A stretch of DNA of 48,056 nucleotides from Betaproteobacteria bacterium (GCA_018970545.1 JAGWWC010000006.1:1-48056), one strand, 5' to 3'. Shown: positions 16,277 to 24,829, counted from the first letter of the stretch. Made by a program: numbers and translations. The notes: generated by a model not told the origin, from the sequence alone.

Positions 16277-17592
16277 TGACCCCGATTGAATTGGCGTTGC
16301 TGATTTTTGGCCTAATGCTGGCCTTTATGGTGGTACGTGTACCCATAGCTGGCGCTATGTTTGTCGCGGGCTCGATTGGTTTCTTAATTCAATCGGGCTT
16401 TTCTCAATACAGCAATTTTTTGAATAACATCGCCTATGCACGCCTGGTCAACTACGACCTATCCGTAATCCCGCTTTTTATTCTGATGGGGCATTTCGCG
16501 ACGCAGGGCGGAATCAGCAAAGCCTTATTCAAGTTTGCAGCAGCAGTGATGGGCCGCTTCAAGGGTGGCTTAGCAATGAGTGCGGTGCTGGCCTGCGGCG
16601 CATTTGGTGCGATTTGTGGCTCCTCAGTTGCCACCGCGGCTACCATCACCGGCGTTGCCCTGCCCGAGATGAAGCGCCATGGTTACTCCGGGCGGCTTGC
16701 GACCGGCACGCTTGCTGCGGGGGGCACGCTTGGCATTTTGATTCCGCCATCTGTTCCGCTCGTAATTTACGCAATTCTGACTGAGCAAAATATCGCCAAG
16801 ATGTTTGCGGCCGCAATGTTGCCCGGCGTCATTGCAATGCTGGGCTACATGATTGCAATCGCCGTTTATGTGCGGGTTGTTCCCGGACAGGCGCCCGACA
16901 AAGAGGAAGTAGAAAAATTAACGCTCGAGTCGCTGATGGGAATTTTGCCAATCGCGATTATTTTCATCGTGGTGTTTGGTGGAATATATGCAGGTTTTTT
17001 TACGCCGACCGAGGGTGCAGCAGTGGGTGCGACATCCACATTTGCGGCTGCCGTCATGAAGGGTGAGTTAGATCGGAAGAAATTTTTGGAGTGTTTCTAC
17101 GCGACCGCATTAAGTTCGGCAATGATTTTTATGATCTTCATGGGCGCTGATGTCATGAATGCCGCGTTGGCCAGAACCCAGGTGCCGAATCAGCTCGCTC
17201 AGCTGGTCGTATCGATGAATCTTGCGCCGCTGGTCGTAGTTGGTGCGATTTTGCTGCTGTATGTCGTTTTGGGCGCGGTGATGGACGAGTTGTCAATGCT
17301 GCTGCTGACTATTCCGATTTTCTTCCCGATCATCATGCAGCTGAATTTCGGCATGTCGCCTGAGTCCACTGCGATCTGGTTCGGGGTGATGGTTTTGATG
17401 ACTGTTGGCTTTGGCATGCTCGCGCCGCCAGTGGGATTGAACGTTTATGTTGTCAATGGAATGGCCAAGGATGTCCCCTTAAGTGAAAGCTACAGAGGGG
17501 TGATGCCTTTTCTGATCAGTGACACGCTGCGCACCTTGCTTTTGCTGTTTTTCCCCGGCATTAGCCTTTTTCTGATTCAGTTTTTAACATAG
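16276..17592 (+). CDS. TRAP transporter large permease subunit (DctM family)
   Basis: A 438-residue membrane protein of normal DctM length. It starts at the ATG in TGATG (16276) with TPIELALLIFGLMLAFMVVR. Family segments include LACGAFGAICGSSVATAATI, GGTLGILIPPSVPLVIYAIL, GFFTPTEGAAVGA and FGMLAPPVGLNVYV. With the DctP and DctQ proteins it forms a sodium-driven uptake system. Its last 32 bases overlap the convergent alpha/beta hydrolase gene. Confidence 0.95.
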   Translation: MTPIELALLIFGLMLAFMVVRVPIAGAMFVAGSIGFLIQSGFSQYSNFLNNIAYARLVNYDLSVIPLFILMGHFATQGGISKALFKFAAAVMGRFKGGLAMSAVLACGAFGAICGSSVATAATITGVALPEMKRHGYSGRLATGTLAAGGTLGILIPPSVPLVIYAILTEQNIAKMFAAAMLPGVIAMLGYMIAIAVYVRVVPGQAPDKEEVEKLTLESLMGILPIAIIFIVVFGGIYAGFFTPTEGAAVGATSTFAAAVMKGELDRKKFLECFYATALSSAMIFMIFMGADVMNAALARTQVPNQLAQLVVSMNLAPLVVVGAILLLYVVLGAVMDELSMLLLTIPIFFPIIMQLNFGMSPESTAIWFGVMVLMTVGFGMLAPPVGLNVYVVNGMAKDVPLSESYRGVMPFLISDTLRTLLLLFFPGISLFLIQFLT

Positions 17593-18373
17593 CCACTACG
17601 GCTTCGATGAGCGCCTGCGGCTGATCGCGGTGGGGCGAATGGCCGCAGTTGGCAAGCTCAAGCAGCTGGGCCTGCGGCAGCCGGCGGGCGATGCCTCGGA
17701 TTTGCTCAAGGCTTCCATATTCGTCGTCGAAGCCTTGTACTGCGAGAAGCGGGCAGGGGATTGTGACAATCTCATCCTCAATCGACCAGTGCTTAAATCG
17801 TGGATCAAGCCAGATGCGATTCCATCCCCAGAAGGCGGAATCGGGGTCCTGATGGTGCCGGCCAAGTTTTTCTCGTAAGTTAGTCTCAAGATACGCCTGA
17901 CGGGCTTTCTCAATACTGGTGACGGTTAATTCCTCAACCATGATGTGTGGCGCAAGGACAATCGCACCGGCCAATTGATCGCCGTAGCGGGCGGCATAGA
18001 GCAAAGTAATCGAGCCGCCATCGCTGTGGCCAAAAAGCCAGACGCGATCTCGCGCGGGATTGATCCCGAGCTGCTCCATGAGTGCCGGCAAGACCTCGTC
18101 GGCCTGCCGATGCATGAAGTCCAAATCCCAAAGCTCATCCGCGGGCCGTGGTGTGGAGCGGCCGTAGCCAGGGCGTGAATAGACGAGCCCCCGGCAGCCG
18201 GCTGCCTGGCACAGTGTGTCGGGAAACTGCCGCCACATGGATATTGATCCCAGGCCCTCATGCAGAAAAATCATCACGGGAGCTTTGGGATCTTGTAGGC
18301 CGACCCACTGAAATTCGAGCTCTATGTCGCGCTTATCCCAGTGTAGTTCAACAAAACCGTGTTGCGGTGTCAC
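17561..18373 (-). CDS. Alpha/beta hydrolase in the benzoate cluster
   Basis: A 270-residue alpha/beta hydrolase with the nucleophile elbow GHSDGG, an oxyanion-region FLHEGLGS, and a C-terminal CGHSPHRDQP holding the catalytic His; an acidic residue in GFDDEYG is the probable third member. The GTG start overlaps the benzoate-CoA ligase stop (GTGA), so the two are coupled. Similar hydrolases accompany box genes in other betaproteobacteria. A role in hydrolysing a dead-end lactone or acyl-CoA is plausible, but the substrate cannot be read from sequence. Confidence 0.85.
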   Translation of the reverse strand: MTPQHGFVELHWDKRDIELEFQWVGLQDPKAPVMIFLHEGLGSISMWRQFPDTLCQAAGCRGLVYSRPGYGRSTPRPADELWDLDFMHRQADEVLPALMEQLGINPARDRVWLFGHSDGGSITLLYAARYGDQLAGAIVLAPHIMVEELTVTSIEKARQAYLETNLREKLGRHHQDPDSAFWGWNRIWLDPRFKHWSIEDEIVTIPCPLLAVQGFDDEYGSLEQIRGIARRLPQAQLLELANCGHSPHRDQPQALIEAVVAMLKTESEKG

Positions 18374-19944
18374 TGCACGGAGCCCCTCTTACGCTCGAGT
18401 TCACGAAGTTTAAAGCGTTGTATCTTGCCTGTGGCGGTCTTCGGCAGTTCGGCAATCAACTCAATCATGCGTGGATATTTATAGGGTGCGAGACGGTCTT
18501 TGACAAAGGATTTCAGTTCAGCCTCTTGGACTGACTGTCCCGGCTTCACAACAACAAAGGCCTTAGTCTTGATCAGGCCCTCATGGTCCTCTACGCCAAT
18601 CACGGCTGCTTCCAGAATGGCCGGATGCTGCATGAGTGTCCCTTCGACCTCAAATGGAGAAACATAAATACCACTGACTTTGAGCATGTCATCGCTGCGG
18701 CCAGCATAGGTAAACGTGCCATCCTCGTTTTCGACGTATTTATCCCCACTTTTTGTCCACGCACCCCGAAAAGTCTCGTTGCTTTTCTCTCGGTTATTCC
18801 AGTACATCAGTGCCGCGCTTGGACCGCTGATAAAGAGGTCACCAACTTCCCCCCTTTTGACAGGGCTACCCGACTCATCGCGCAGTTCAATCTGGTATCC
18901 CGCGACAGGCCAGCCAGTGGTGCCATAGCGGATGCGGCCGGGGATATTTGAGAGAAAAATATGCAGCATCTCGGTCGATCCGATACCGTCGACAATCTCG
19001 ACACCAAAATGCTGCGTGAAACGCTCACCGAGCTCCGCAGGAAGCGCCTCGCCCGCCGAGGAACACATCCGCAGCGCAACTTCACTACGCGCTGGAAGGC
19101 TAGGGGAGGCCAGCATGCCGGCATAGCCGGTCGGAGCGCCAAAAAATACCGTGGCGTTCTCTGTTTTCCAGCGCTTAAAGACAGCATCGGGTGTGGGCCG
19201 CTCGGCCATGAGCACGACGGTGGCGCCCACTGAGAGCGGGAAACTCAGGCCATTGCCAAGCCCGTAAGCGAAAAATAATTTTGCTGCGGAAAAGCAGATA
19301 TCGCTCTCTTTTAGTGCGAGCACGCCCTTGCCGTAAAGCTCAGCGGTCCAGAAAGGGTTTAACTGGGTATGGACTGTGCCTTTGGGTTTACCGGTTGAGC
19401 CTGAGGAGTAAAGCCAGAATGCAATTTCATCAGCGGCCGTATCGGCCGCCCGGGACAGGCCGGGGGCCTTGAGGAGATCGGCCACACGCTGCGTTCCCGA
19501 GGGCGCTGCCGCTTGGGTGGAGACCACGATTTGTCGGACCTGATGTTGACCTTGTGACAGCGCCGCCTGCAGCGTGGGCAGCAGGGCCTCAGAGACGAGT
19601 GCAGCCTTTGCCGCACTGTGCGCGAGCATGTAAGCATAGTCATCCGCTGTCAGCAGAGTATTGACGGCAACCGGAACAATGCCTGCATAGAGTGCGCCAA
19701 GAAAGCTGACTGGCCAATCATTGCAGTCATGCATCAGTAAAAGAACGCGGTCTTCGCGCTCTAAGCCAAGATTCAATAGCCCCTGGGCCATACTGCGAAT
19801 GGCTTGGTCGAGCTCGCCATAGGTCATCTTGCCCTGATCATCAATAAATGCGGTTTTTTGCGGCCGCTTTGCATTGATGCCCATCAGGTGTTGGGCAAAA
19901 TTAAATGATGCTCCGGGGTGTAGCGTCGATAGATCGACTGTCAT
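18370..19944 (-). CDS. bclA: Benzoate-CoA ligase
   Basis: A 524-residue acyl-adenylate-forming enzyme that activates benzoate with ATP and CoA. It carries the phosphate loop YSSGSTGKPKG, the GIGSTEMLHIFLSN segment typical of benzoate-CoA ligases, and PKTATGKIQRFKLR with catalytic Lys507. It has a GAGGAG ribosome site. It lies third in the minus-strand arm after the DUF4863-like gene and boxD, and provides benzoyl-CoA to the BoxAB epoxidase. Confidence 0.95.
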   Translation of the reverse strand: MTVDLSTLHPGASFNFAQHLMGINAKRPQKTAFIDDQGKMTYGELDQAIRSMAQGLLNLGLEREDRVLLLMHDCNDWPVSFLGALYAGIVPVAVNTLLTADDYAYMLAHSAAKAALVSEALLPTLQAALSQGQHQVRQIVVSTQAAAPSGTQRVADLLKAPGLSRAADTAADEIAFWLYSSGSTGKPKGTVHTQLNPFWTAELYGKGVLALKESDICFSAAKLFFAYGLGNGLSFPLSVGATVVLMAERPTPDAVFKRWKTENATVFFGAPTGYAGMLASPSLPARSEVALRMCSSAGEALPAELGERFTQHFGVEIVDGIGSTEMLHIFLSNIPGRIRYGTTGWPVAGYQIELRDESGSPVKRGEVGDLFISGPSAALMYWNNREKSNETFRGAWTKSGDKYVENEDGTFTYAGRSDDMLKVSGIYVSPFEVEGTLMQHPAILEAAVIGVEDHEGLIKTKAFVVVKPGQSVQEAELKSFVKDRLAPYKYPRMIELIAELPKTATGKIQRFKLRELERKRGSVQ

Positions 19945-19969
19945 ACTGGTCTCCTCGTTTGCCCCACGG

Positions 19970-21520
19970 TCATGCCGTGAGTTTCTCTAAGATGTTGCTG
20001 CTTGCTTGAATTGCACTGCGCTGATGATAAAAATGCAGGGCCCTTAGTCCGCCCAATTCCTCACCCCCACCGGCCCGGCCCGGGCCGCCATGCAGGGACT
20101 GCGGCATCACGTTGCCATGGCCGGTGTGCTGCACGCCGACCTCTGGCGAAATCACATGAATGCGGCCGTGGCTGCTGGCCAAATCAATTGCCGCTGCGGC
20201 CAGCGTCGTGTTGTCCGCCCCGTACACCGAGCAGACCAGCGAACCTTCACCACGACGAATCAGTGCAGTAGCGCGTTCGGGCGTCTCGTATGCCATCAGC
20301 GTGGCCACCGGACCAAAGACTTCGACCTCATGCACAATCGATACGGATTCTGGATTTTCGGTACCCAGCAGTACGGGCCCGACACAGCAGGCGACTGAGG
20401 GATCGGCATCCACCAGCGCTGTTTTTCGGCCATCAAAAAGTGTTGTGATATGAGCCTGAAGTTGTGCAATTCCATTGGTGACGGTCGTGAATTGCTCACG
20501 ATTGACCAGGGCCCCCATACGGACTGTTTCGTTACGCGGGTTGCCGACCGTGGTCTTGGCAAGCCGTGCACCTAAAGCCTCCGCGGCAGCGTTGTAGTGG
20601 GCTCGGGGCACGAAAATCCGACGAATCGCCGTGCACTTCTGACCTGATTTCTGGGTCATCTCGCGGGCCGCTTCTTTGATGAGAAGATCGAAGGCCTCGC
20701 TGCCTGGAACTGCATCTGGCATGAGCAGGGCGCTGTTGACGCTATCAGCCTCAATATTCACACGCACTGAATGCTTGGCGACCGCAGGGTGCGTGCGGAT
20801 TTTCTCTGCAGTATCGGCAGAGCCGGTAAATGAAATCACATCAAAGGGTGCCAGCGCATCTAAGAGTCCCGCGGAACCGCCGCAAACAATCGAGAGTGCA
20901 CCCGGCGGGAAAATTTTCGCATCGACTACATCCTTCACCATCTGATGAGTGAGCCATGCAGTCGAGGTCGCAGGCTTGACAATGACCGGCACGCCCGAGA
21001 GCAGTGCAGGTGCTGCTTTTTCCCATAGCCCCCAGCTCGGAAAATTAAATGCATTGATAAAAAGTGCTACGCCGTGCCGTGGCACCAAGACATGCTGAGA
21101 TTGAAAAAGCGGTTCTTTTCCTAAGCGTGCGGCCTCGCCATCGAGTAAAAATTTTTGTTCACCGAGTTTCTCGCCGATCTTGGCGTAGGTAGAAAGGGTA
21201 TAGATGCCGCCATCAATATCCACGGCAGAATCATTTTTCACGGTGCCGCTATTTGCAGTTGCAATCTCGTAGTAGCGATCCCGATTGGACTGCAGTATTT
21301 TCACTGCGGTGGTCAATAGTGCTGCACGCTGCGCATAGGACATCGCACGCAGCGCGGGCCCTGCGCTCTCGCGAGCAAAAGCAAAGCCTGCCTTTAGATC
21401 CATGCCGCTGCTGGCCACACGCACCAGGGATTGGCCGGTTACGGGGTCACTTAACACAGCACCATCGTCGGCGCCGGATTGCCATTGGCCCCCCAAATAA
21501 TTGAGTAATTTTTCAGTCAC
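19970..21520 (-). CDS. boxD: 3,4-Dehydroadipyl-CoA semialdehyde dehydrogenase
   Basis: A 516-residue aldehyde dehydrogenase of the branch shared with the N-terminal half of PaaZ. It oxidises the ring-opened semialdehyde made by BoxC (NADP+-linked in characterised enzymes; also called BoxZ). Visible marks are NAFNFPSWGLWEKAAPALL, SFTGSADTAEKI, and GQKCTAIRR with catalytic Cys296. The start is a GTG at 21520 after AGAGAG. The gene is between the DUF4863-like protein and benzoate-CoA ligase. Confidence 0.93.
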   Translation of the reverse strand: MTEKLLNYLGGQWQSGADDGAVLSDPVTGQSLVRVASSGMDLKAGFAFARESAGPALRAMSYAQRAALLTTAVKILQSNRDRYYEIATANSGTVKNDSAVDIDGGIYTLSTYAKIGEKLGEQKFLLDGEAARLGKEPLFQSQHVLVPRHGVALFINAFNFPSWGLWEKAAPALLSGVPVIVKPATSTAWLTHQMVKDVVDAKIFPPGALSIVCGGSAGLLDALAPFDVISFTGSADTAEKIRTHPAVAKHSVRVNIEADSVNSALLMPDAVPGSEAFDLLIKEAAREMTQKSGQKCTAIRRIFVPRAHYNAAAEALGARLAKTTVGNPRNETVRMGALVNREQFTTVTNGIAQLQAHITTLFDGRKTALVDADPSVACCVGPVLLGTENPESVSIVHEVEVFGPVATLMAYETPERATALIRRGEGSLVCSVYGADNTTLAAAAIDLASSHGRIHVISPEVGVQHTGHGNVMPQSLHGGPGRAGGGEELGGLRALHFYHQRSAIQASSNILEKLTA

Positions 21521-21560
21521 GTGAACTCTCTTTTTTTAAAGTGGATGCGGCTTAGCGCAC

Positions 21561-22025
21561 TTAGCGGGTGAATTCGATTTGGCCTTCGGGCAGCAGATAA
21601 AGCACCAGTGCGCGTCCGCCAGTGACAGTGGGCTTGTGAGCGCTGCCGGGCGGATACACCAGCCAGCCTTCGCTACGCCCATCAAATTCGGCGTCTCCGG
21701 CGATTGGCATGATGAGATCGATCTCACCTTGGGGGTGGGCATGGTGGGGCCCAACAATATCGTTCATATCCACAACATCGACCGAAAATCCGTGGAGCTC
21801 CGCATCGGGCTTAAAAATGCGGCCGTATCGAATGCCACCGCCCTCGCGATTGCACAGCCATCCTTCGGCAACGCCTGTCTCGCAGGATTTCTTCAGGGTC
21901 TTGAAGGTTGCTGAGCCGGCACCGTGATGGGTGTTGAGCCAGGCGTCCAGATCGGCATTCAGAGGGCGGCCAGCGATTTCTCGGGTGAGGCTGGCGATTT
22001 GTTCTTTAAATAAGCCTTGCGACAT
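21561..22025 (-). CDS. DUF4863-like cupin-type protein of the box cluster
   Basis: A 154-residue protein that I recognise as DUF4863-like. The start is the ATG at 22025 with an AAAAGGAGACC site; the longer reading from 22145 runs through the divergent promoter and is not supported. A short helical N-terminus is followed by a beta-rich part with DMNDIVGPHHAHPQGEIDLIMP, GWLVYPPGSAHKPTV and ALVLYLLPEGQI, which reads as a small cupin with a possible HHAHPQGE metal site. The family includes 4-hydroxylaminobenzoate lyase (PnbB), as I recall, yet its role beside benzoate genes is not established. It is first in the minus arm, divergent from boxR. Confidence 0.75.
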   Translation of the reverse strand: MSQGLFKEQIASLTREIAGRPLNADLDAWLNTHHGAGSATFKTLKKSCETGVAEGWLCNREGGGIRYGRIFKPDAELHGFSVDVVDMNDIVGPHHAHPQGEIDLIMPIAGDAEFDGRSEGWLVYPPGSAHKPTVTGGRALVLYLLPEGQIEFTR

Positions 22026-22077
22026 GCTGGGGTCTCCTTTTGAGCAGTCCGGCTGCGGCAGCAGGCGTCGGACGCTA

Positions 22078-22106
22078 TTGCGATGAAAAATTTTATGAAG
22101 TATTGT
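22078..22106 (+). promoter_or_regulatory. Probable boxR promoter
   Basis: TTGCGA and TATTGT are separated by 17 bases, 33 bases before the boxR ATG. A TGCA half-site (22106-22109) touches the -10, so BoxR may act on its own gene. Confidence 0.5.
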
Positions 22107-22117
22107 GCAGCTGTGAA
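22090..22117 (-). promoter_or_regulatory. Probable promoter of the DUF4863-boxD-bclA arm
   Basis: On the minus strand, TTCACA (22112-22117) and TAAAAT (22090-22095) are separated by 16 bases. The TGCA at 22106-22109 lies in the spacer and is shared with the facing boxR promoter, so one bound protein could act on both directions. Confidence 0.5.
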
Positions 22118-22138
22118 CGATAAAACTCGGAAACCAGC

Positions 22139-23068
22139 ATGTCAAGCACTATAGTTCATAATCAGGAAAGACCCTTTTCTAATCATGGGGATGAGGGTAG
22201 CCCCCGAGATCCCTTCCTTACAGCGCTCGGTGAGCGGGTGCGTGCAGCCAGAGGCAGGAGGGGAATGACCCGTCGCGCCCTAGCCGAGGCCGCCCAGGTC
22301 TCGGATCGGCACTTGGCCAATCTCGAGTACGGGATCGGCAATCCATCGATGCTGGTACTGCTTCAGGTTTCCCGAGCGCTGCAGTGTCCGTTGGCGGAAT
22401 TAATCGGCGACATCACCACCTCGAACCCCGAGTGGCTGCTGATCCGCGAGCTGCTGGGCAATGCAGATGAGGCGACGCTTCGGCGCGTTCGAATTCAGAT
22501 CGCCGAGCAGATGGGCTTGGGTGGCGGCCGGCCGGCACGCAGCCCGCGGATCGCCCTGGTGGGCCTGCGGGGCGCTGGAAAATCCACACTCGGCCGCAGG
22601 CTGGCCGATGAATTGGGCTTTCCATTCATAGAGCTCAGTAAGGAAATTGAGAAGTTTGCGGGCTGCAGCGTCTCCGAAATCCAAGGCCTTTACGGCGTCA
22701 ATGCGTATCGGCGGTATGAGCGGCGGGCCCTTGAGGAAACCATTCAGATCTATTCTGAGGCGGTCATTGCCACACCCGGCGGCCTGGTCTCGGATACCGC
22801 AACCTTCAACTTGTTGCTGTCGCATTGCACGACCGTCTGGCTACAGGCCAGGCCCGAAGACCACATGAACCGGGTGCGCGCCCAGGGCGACCTGCGGCCC
22901 ATGGCTGCGAGTAAGGAGGCGATGGAAGACCTCAAGACCATCCTTGCCGGCCGCGCCGCCTTTTATTCCAAGGCTGACCTGGCCTTGGACACCAGCGCCC
23001 AGGGCATTGATGAGACCTTTGTGCTTCTGAGGGACATGGTCCGGGGAGTTCTGGAGCTGGTGGAATAA
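22139..23068 (+). CDS. boxR: BoxR: benzoyl-CoA-responsive XRE/shikimate-kinase-like repressor
   Basis: A 309-residue fusion. Residues about 30-90 are an XRE helix-turn-helix (LGERVRAARGRRGMTRRALA, then VSDRHLANLEYGIGNPS); from about 138 to the end it is a shikimate-kinase-like domain with a P-loop GLRGAGKST at 142-150 and RRYERRALEE. This layout is specific for BzdR/BoxR, in which the kinase-like part senses benzoyl-CoA and does not act as a shikimate kinase. It stands between the two arms of the box cluster, and a TGCA-N6-TGCA site lies 45 bases after its stop at the boxC promoter. Confidence 0.96.
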   Translation: MSSTIVHNQERPFSNHGDEGSPRDPFLTALGERVRAARGRRGMTRRALAEAAQVSDRHLANLEYGIGNPSMLVLLQVSRALQCPLAELIGDITTSNPEWLLIRELLGNADEATLRRVRIQIAEQMGLGGGRPARSPRIALVGLRGAGKSTLGRRLADELGFPFIELSKEIEKFAGCSVSEIQGLYGVNAYRRYERRALEETIQIYSEAVIATPGGLVSDTATFNLLLSHCTTVWLQARPEDHMNRVRAQGDLRPMAASKEAMEDLKTILAGRAAFYSKADLALDTSAQGIDETFVLLRDMVRGVLELVE

Positions 23069-23095
23069 CCCCATTAAAAATATGAAATAAAGTGC

Positions 23096-23123
23096 TTGAC
23101 ATCTGAAATAAGTGCACTATGAT
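23096..23123 (+). promoter_or_regulatory. Sigma70 promoter of boxCBA
   Basis: TTGACA (exact -35 consensus, 23096-23101) and TATGAT (23118-23123) are separated by 16 bases, 45 bases before the boxC start. The -10 is inside the BoxR operator. Just upstream and across the promoter is a direct repeat, TGAAATAAAGTGC at 23083 and TGAAATAAGTGC at 23104, about two helical turns apart. Confidence 0.8.
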
Positions 23124-23126
23124 GCA
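23113..23126. promoter_or_regulatory. BoxR operator TGCA-N6-TGCA
   Basis: TGCA-CTATGA-TGCA is an exact match to the TGCA-N6-TGCA pattern known for BzdR and BoxR operators, and it covers the -10 hexamer of the boxC promoter. A second related copy, TGCACTATTTTTCA at 23143-23156, begins exactly 30 bases downstream, has one good half-site and lies in the leader. Binding without benzoyl-CoA would block transcription. Confidence 0.82.
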
Positions 23127-23167
23127 TATCAGAAACGATAAATGCACTATTTTTCAAGGAGACAGCC

Positions 23168-24829
23168 GTGACCACCGCTAACCCGATTGTTGAGTACCAG
23201 ACCCACCCCTCGAAGTACCACCACATCAAGCTGTCGTTCAACGGCCCCGTTGCCCAGCTGATGGTGGATATCGATGAAAACGCCGGCCTTCGTCCAGGCT
23301 ACAAGCTCAAACTCAACAGCTACGACCTCGGCGTTGATATTGAGCTCAACGATGCGTTAAACCGGATTCGGTTTGAACACCCCGAGGTCCGCTCGGTGGT
23401 GGTGACCAGTGGCAAAGACCGAATTTTTTGCTCGGGCGCCAACATTTTTATGCTTGGCCTCTCCAGCCATGCCTGGAAAGTGAATTTCTGTAAGTTCACC
23501 AATGAAACCCGTAACGGTATTGAAGACTCCAGCAAGCACAGCGGTCTGAAATTTATTGCCGCAGTCAACGGCGCCTGTGCCGGTGGCGGCTATGAACTCG
23601 CACTCGCATGCGATGAGATTATTCTGGTCGATGACCGTTCCTCTTCGGTAAGTCTGCCCGAGGTGCCGCTGCTGGGTGTGCTGCCCGGGACCGGCGGCCT
23701 GACCCGCGTGACCGACAAGCGGCATGTGCGTCACGATCTGGCCGATATTTTCTGCACAACCACCGAAGGCGTTCGCGGCCAGAAGGCAAAAGATTGGCGT
23801 CTGGTTGACGAGATCGCCAAGCCTGCCCAATTTAATGAGGCAGTTCAAAAGCGGGCCATGGAACTGGCGGCGCAAAGTGATCGGCCTGCAGATGCAAAAG
23901 GGGTTGAGCTCACACCTTTAAATCGCACCATCGATGCGAATTCGGTGAAATACCAGTATGTCTCCGTTGAGATTGACCGCGCGCAGCGCACCGCGACCTT
24001 TGTTGTCCGTTCAGCGGCTGGTGCGATTGCCAGCACGCCGGATGCAATGGTCGCCCAGGGTGCCAACTGGTATCCGCTGCAGCTTGCCCGTGAGCTTGAT
24101 GATGCAATTCTGCATATGCGTACCAATGAGTTGGATGTCGGCACCTGGCTCATTAAGACCGAAGGCGATGCGAAGTCGGTTCTGGAGATGGATGCAATTT
24201 TGCTGGCCAACCAGCAGCACTGGTTTGTCCGCGAAACAATCGGCCTGCTGCGCCGTGTGTTGAGCCGGTTGGATGTCTCCTCACGCAGCCTCTTTGCGTT
24301 GATTGAGCAGGGATCTTGTTTTGTCGGAACATTTTTGGAGTTGTCCTTGGCCTGCGATCGCAGCTACCAGCTTGCCCTGCCTGACAATCAGGCAAAGGCA
24401 CCGAAGATTGCACTCTCAGAAGTGAATTTTGGTCTTTATCCAATGGCTACGGGCCAGAGCCGCATTGGCCGCCGCTTCTATGAAGAGTCTGCTCCGATTG
24501 CAGCTGCCAAGGCAGCGATTGGCAAGACGCTGGATGCGGATGCAGCCCTCGCGCTGGGCTTAATTACCAGCAACCCCGACGATATCGATTGGGCAGATGA
24601 GGTCCGCATTGCAATTGAGGAGCGCTCCGCGATGTCGCCAGATGCATTGACAGGCATGGAGGCTAATCTGCGCTTTAACGGTGCTGAGACCATGTTCACC
24701 AGAATTTTTGGCCGGCTGACTGCCTGGCAAAACTGGATTTTCCAGCGGCCAAATGCCGTTGGCGAGAAGGGCGCACTAAAAGTCTACGGTAAGGGTGAGA
24801 AGGCTGCCTTTGATTGGAATCGAGTCTAA
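23168..24829 (+). CDS. boxC: 2,3-Epoxybenzoyl-CoA dihydrolase (BoxC)
   Basis: A 553-residue double-crotonase-like enzyme. It hydrolyses 2,3-epoxybenzoyl-CoA, opening the ring to 3,4-dehydroadipyl-CoA semialdehyde plus formate. The start is GTG (23168) with an AAGGAG site. Marks include DRIFCSGANIFMLGL and NGACAGGGYELALACDEI in the first crotonase region and GSCFVGTFLELSLACDRSYQ in the second. It is first in the boxCBA operon, directly under the BoxR-controlled promoter. Confidence 0.96.
   Translation: MTTANPIVEYQTHPSKYHHIKLSFNGPVAQLMVDIDENAGLRPGYKLKLNSYDLGVDIELNDALNRIRFEHPEVRSVVVTSGKDRIFCSGANIFMLGLSSHAWKVNFCKFTNETRNGIEDSSKHSGLKFIAAVNGACAGGGYELALACDEIILVDDRSSSVSLPEVPLLGVLPGTGGLTRVTDKRHVRHDLADIFCTTTEGVRGQKAKDWRLVDEIAKPAQFNEAVQKRAMELAAQSDRPADAKGVELTPLNRTIDANSVKYQYVSVEIDRAQRTATFVVRSAAGAIASTPDAMVAQGANWYPLQLARELDDAILHMRTNELDVGTWLIKTEGDAKSVLEMDAILLANQQHWFVRETIGLLRRVLSRLDVSSRSLFALIEQGSCFVGTFLELSLACDRSYQLALPDNQAKAPKIALSEVNFGLYPMATGQSRIGRRFYEESAPIAAAKAAIGKTLDADAALALGLITSNPDDIDWADEVRIAIEERSAMSPDALTGMEANLRFNGAETMFTRIFGRLTAWQNWIFQRPNAVGEKGALKVYGKGEKAAFDWNRV

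Noticed and set aside
22026-22145. Longer N-terminus for the DUF4863-like protein
   Set aside because: It would read through the divergent promoter region and overlap boxR; the ATG at 22025 has a strong ribosome site.
22400-22825. Minus-strand 141-codon frame opposite boxR
   Set aside because: It is a shadow of the shikimate-kinase-like domain coding sequence.
22139-23068. A true shikimate kinase
   Set aside because: The P-loop domain is fused to an XRE DNA-binding domain and placed in a box cluster, which fits BoxR and not aromatic biosynthesis.
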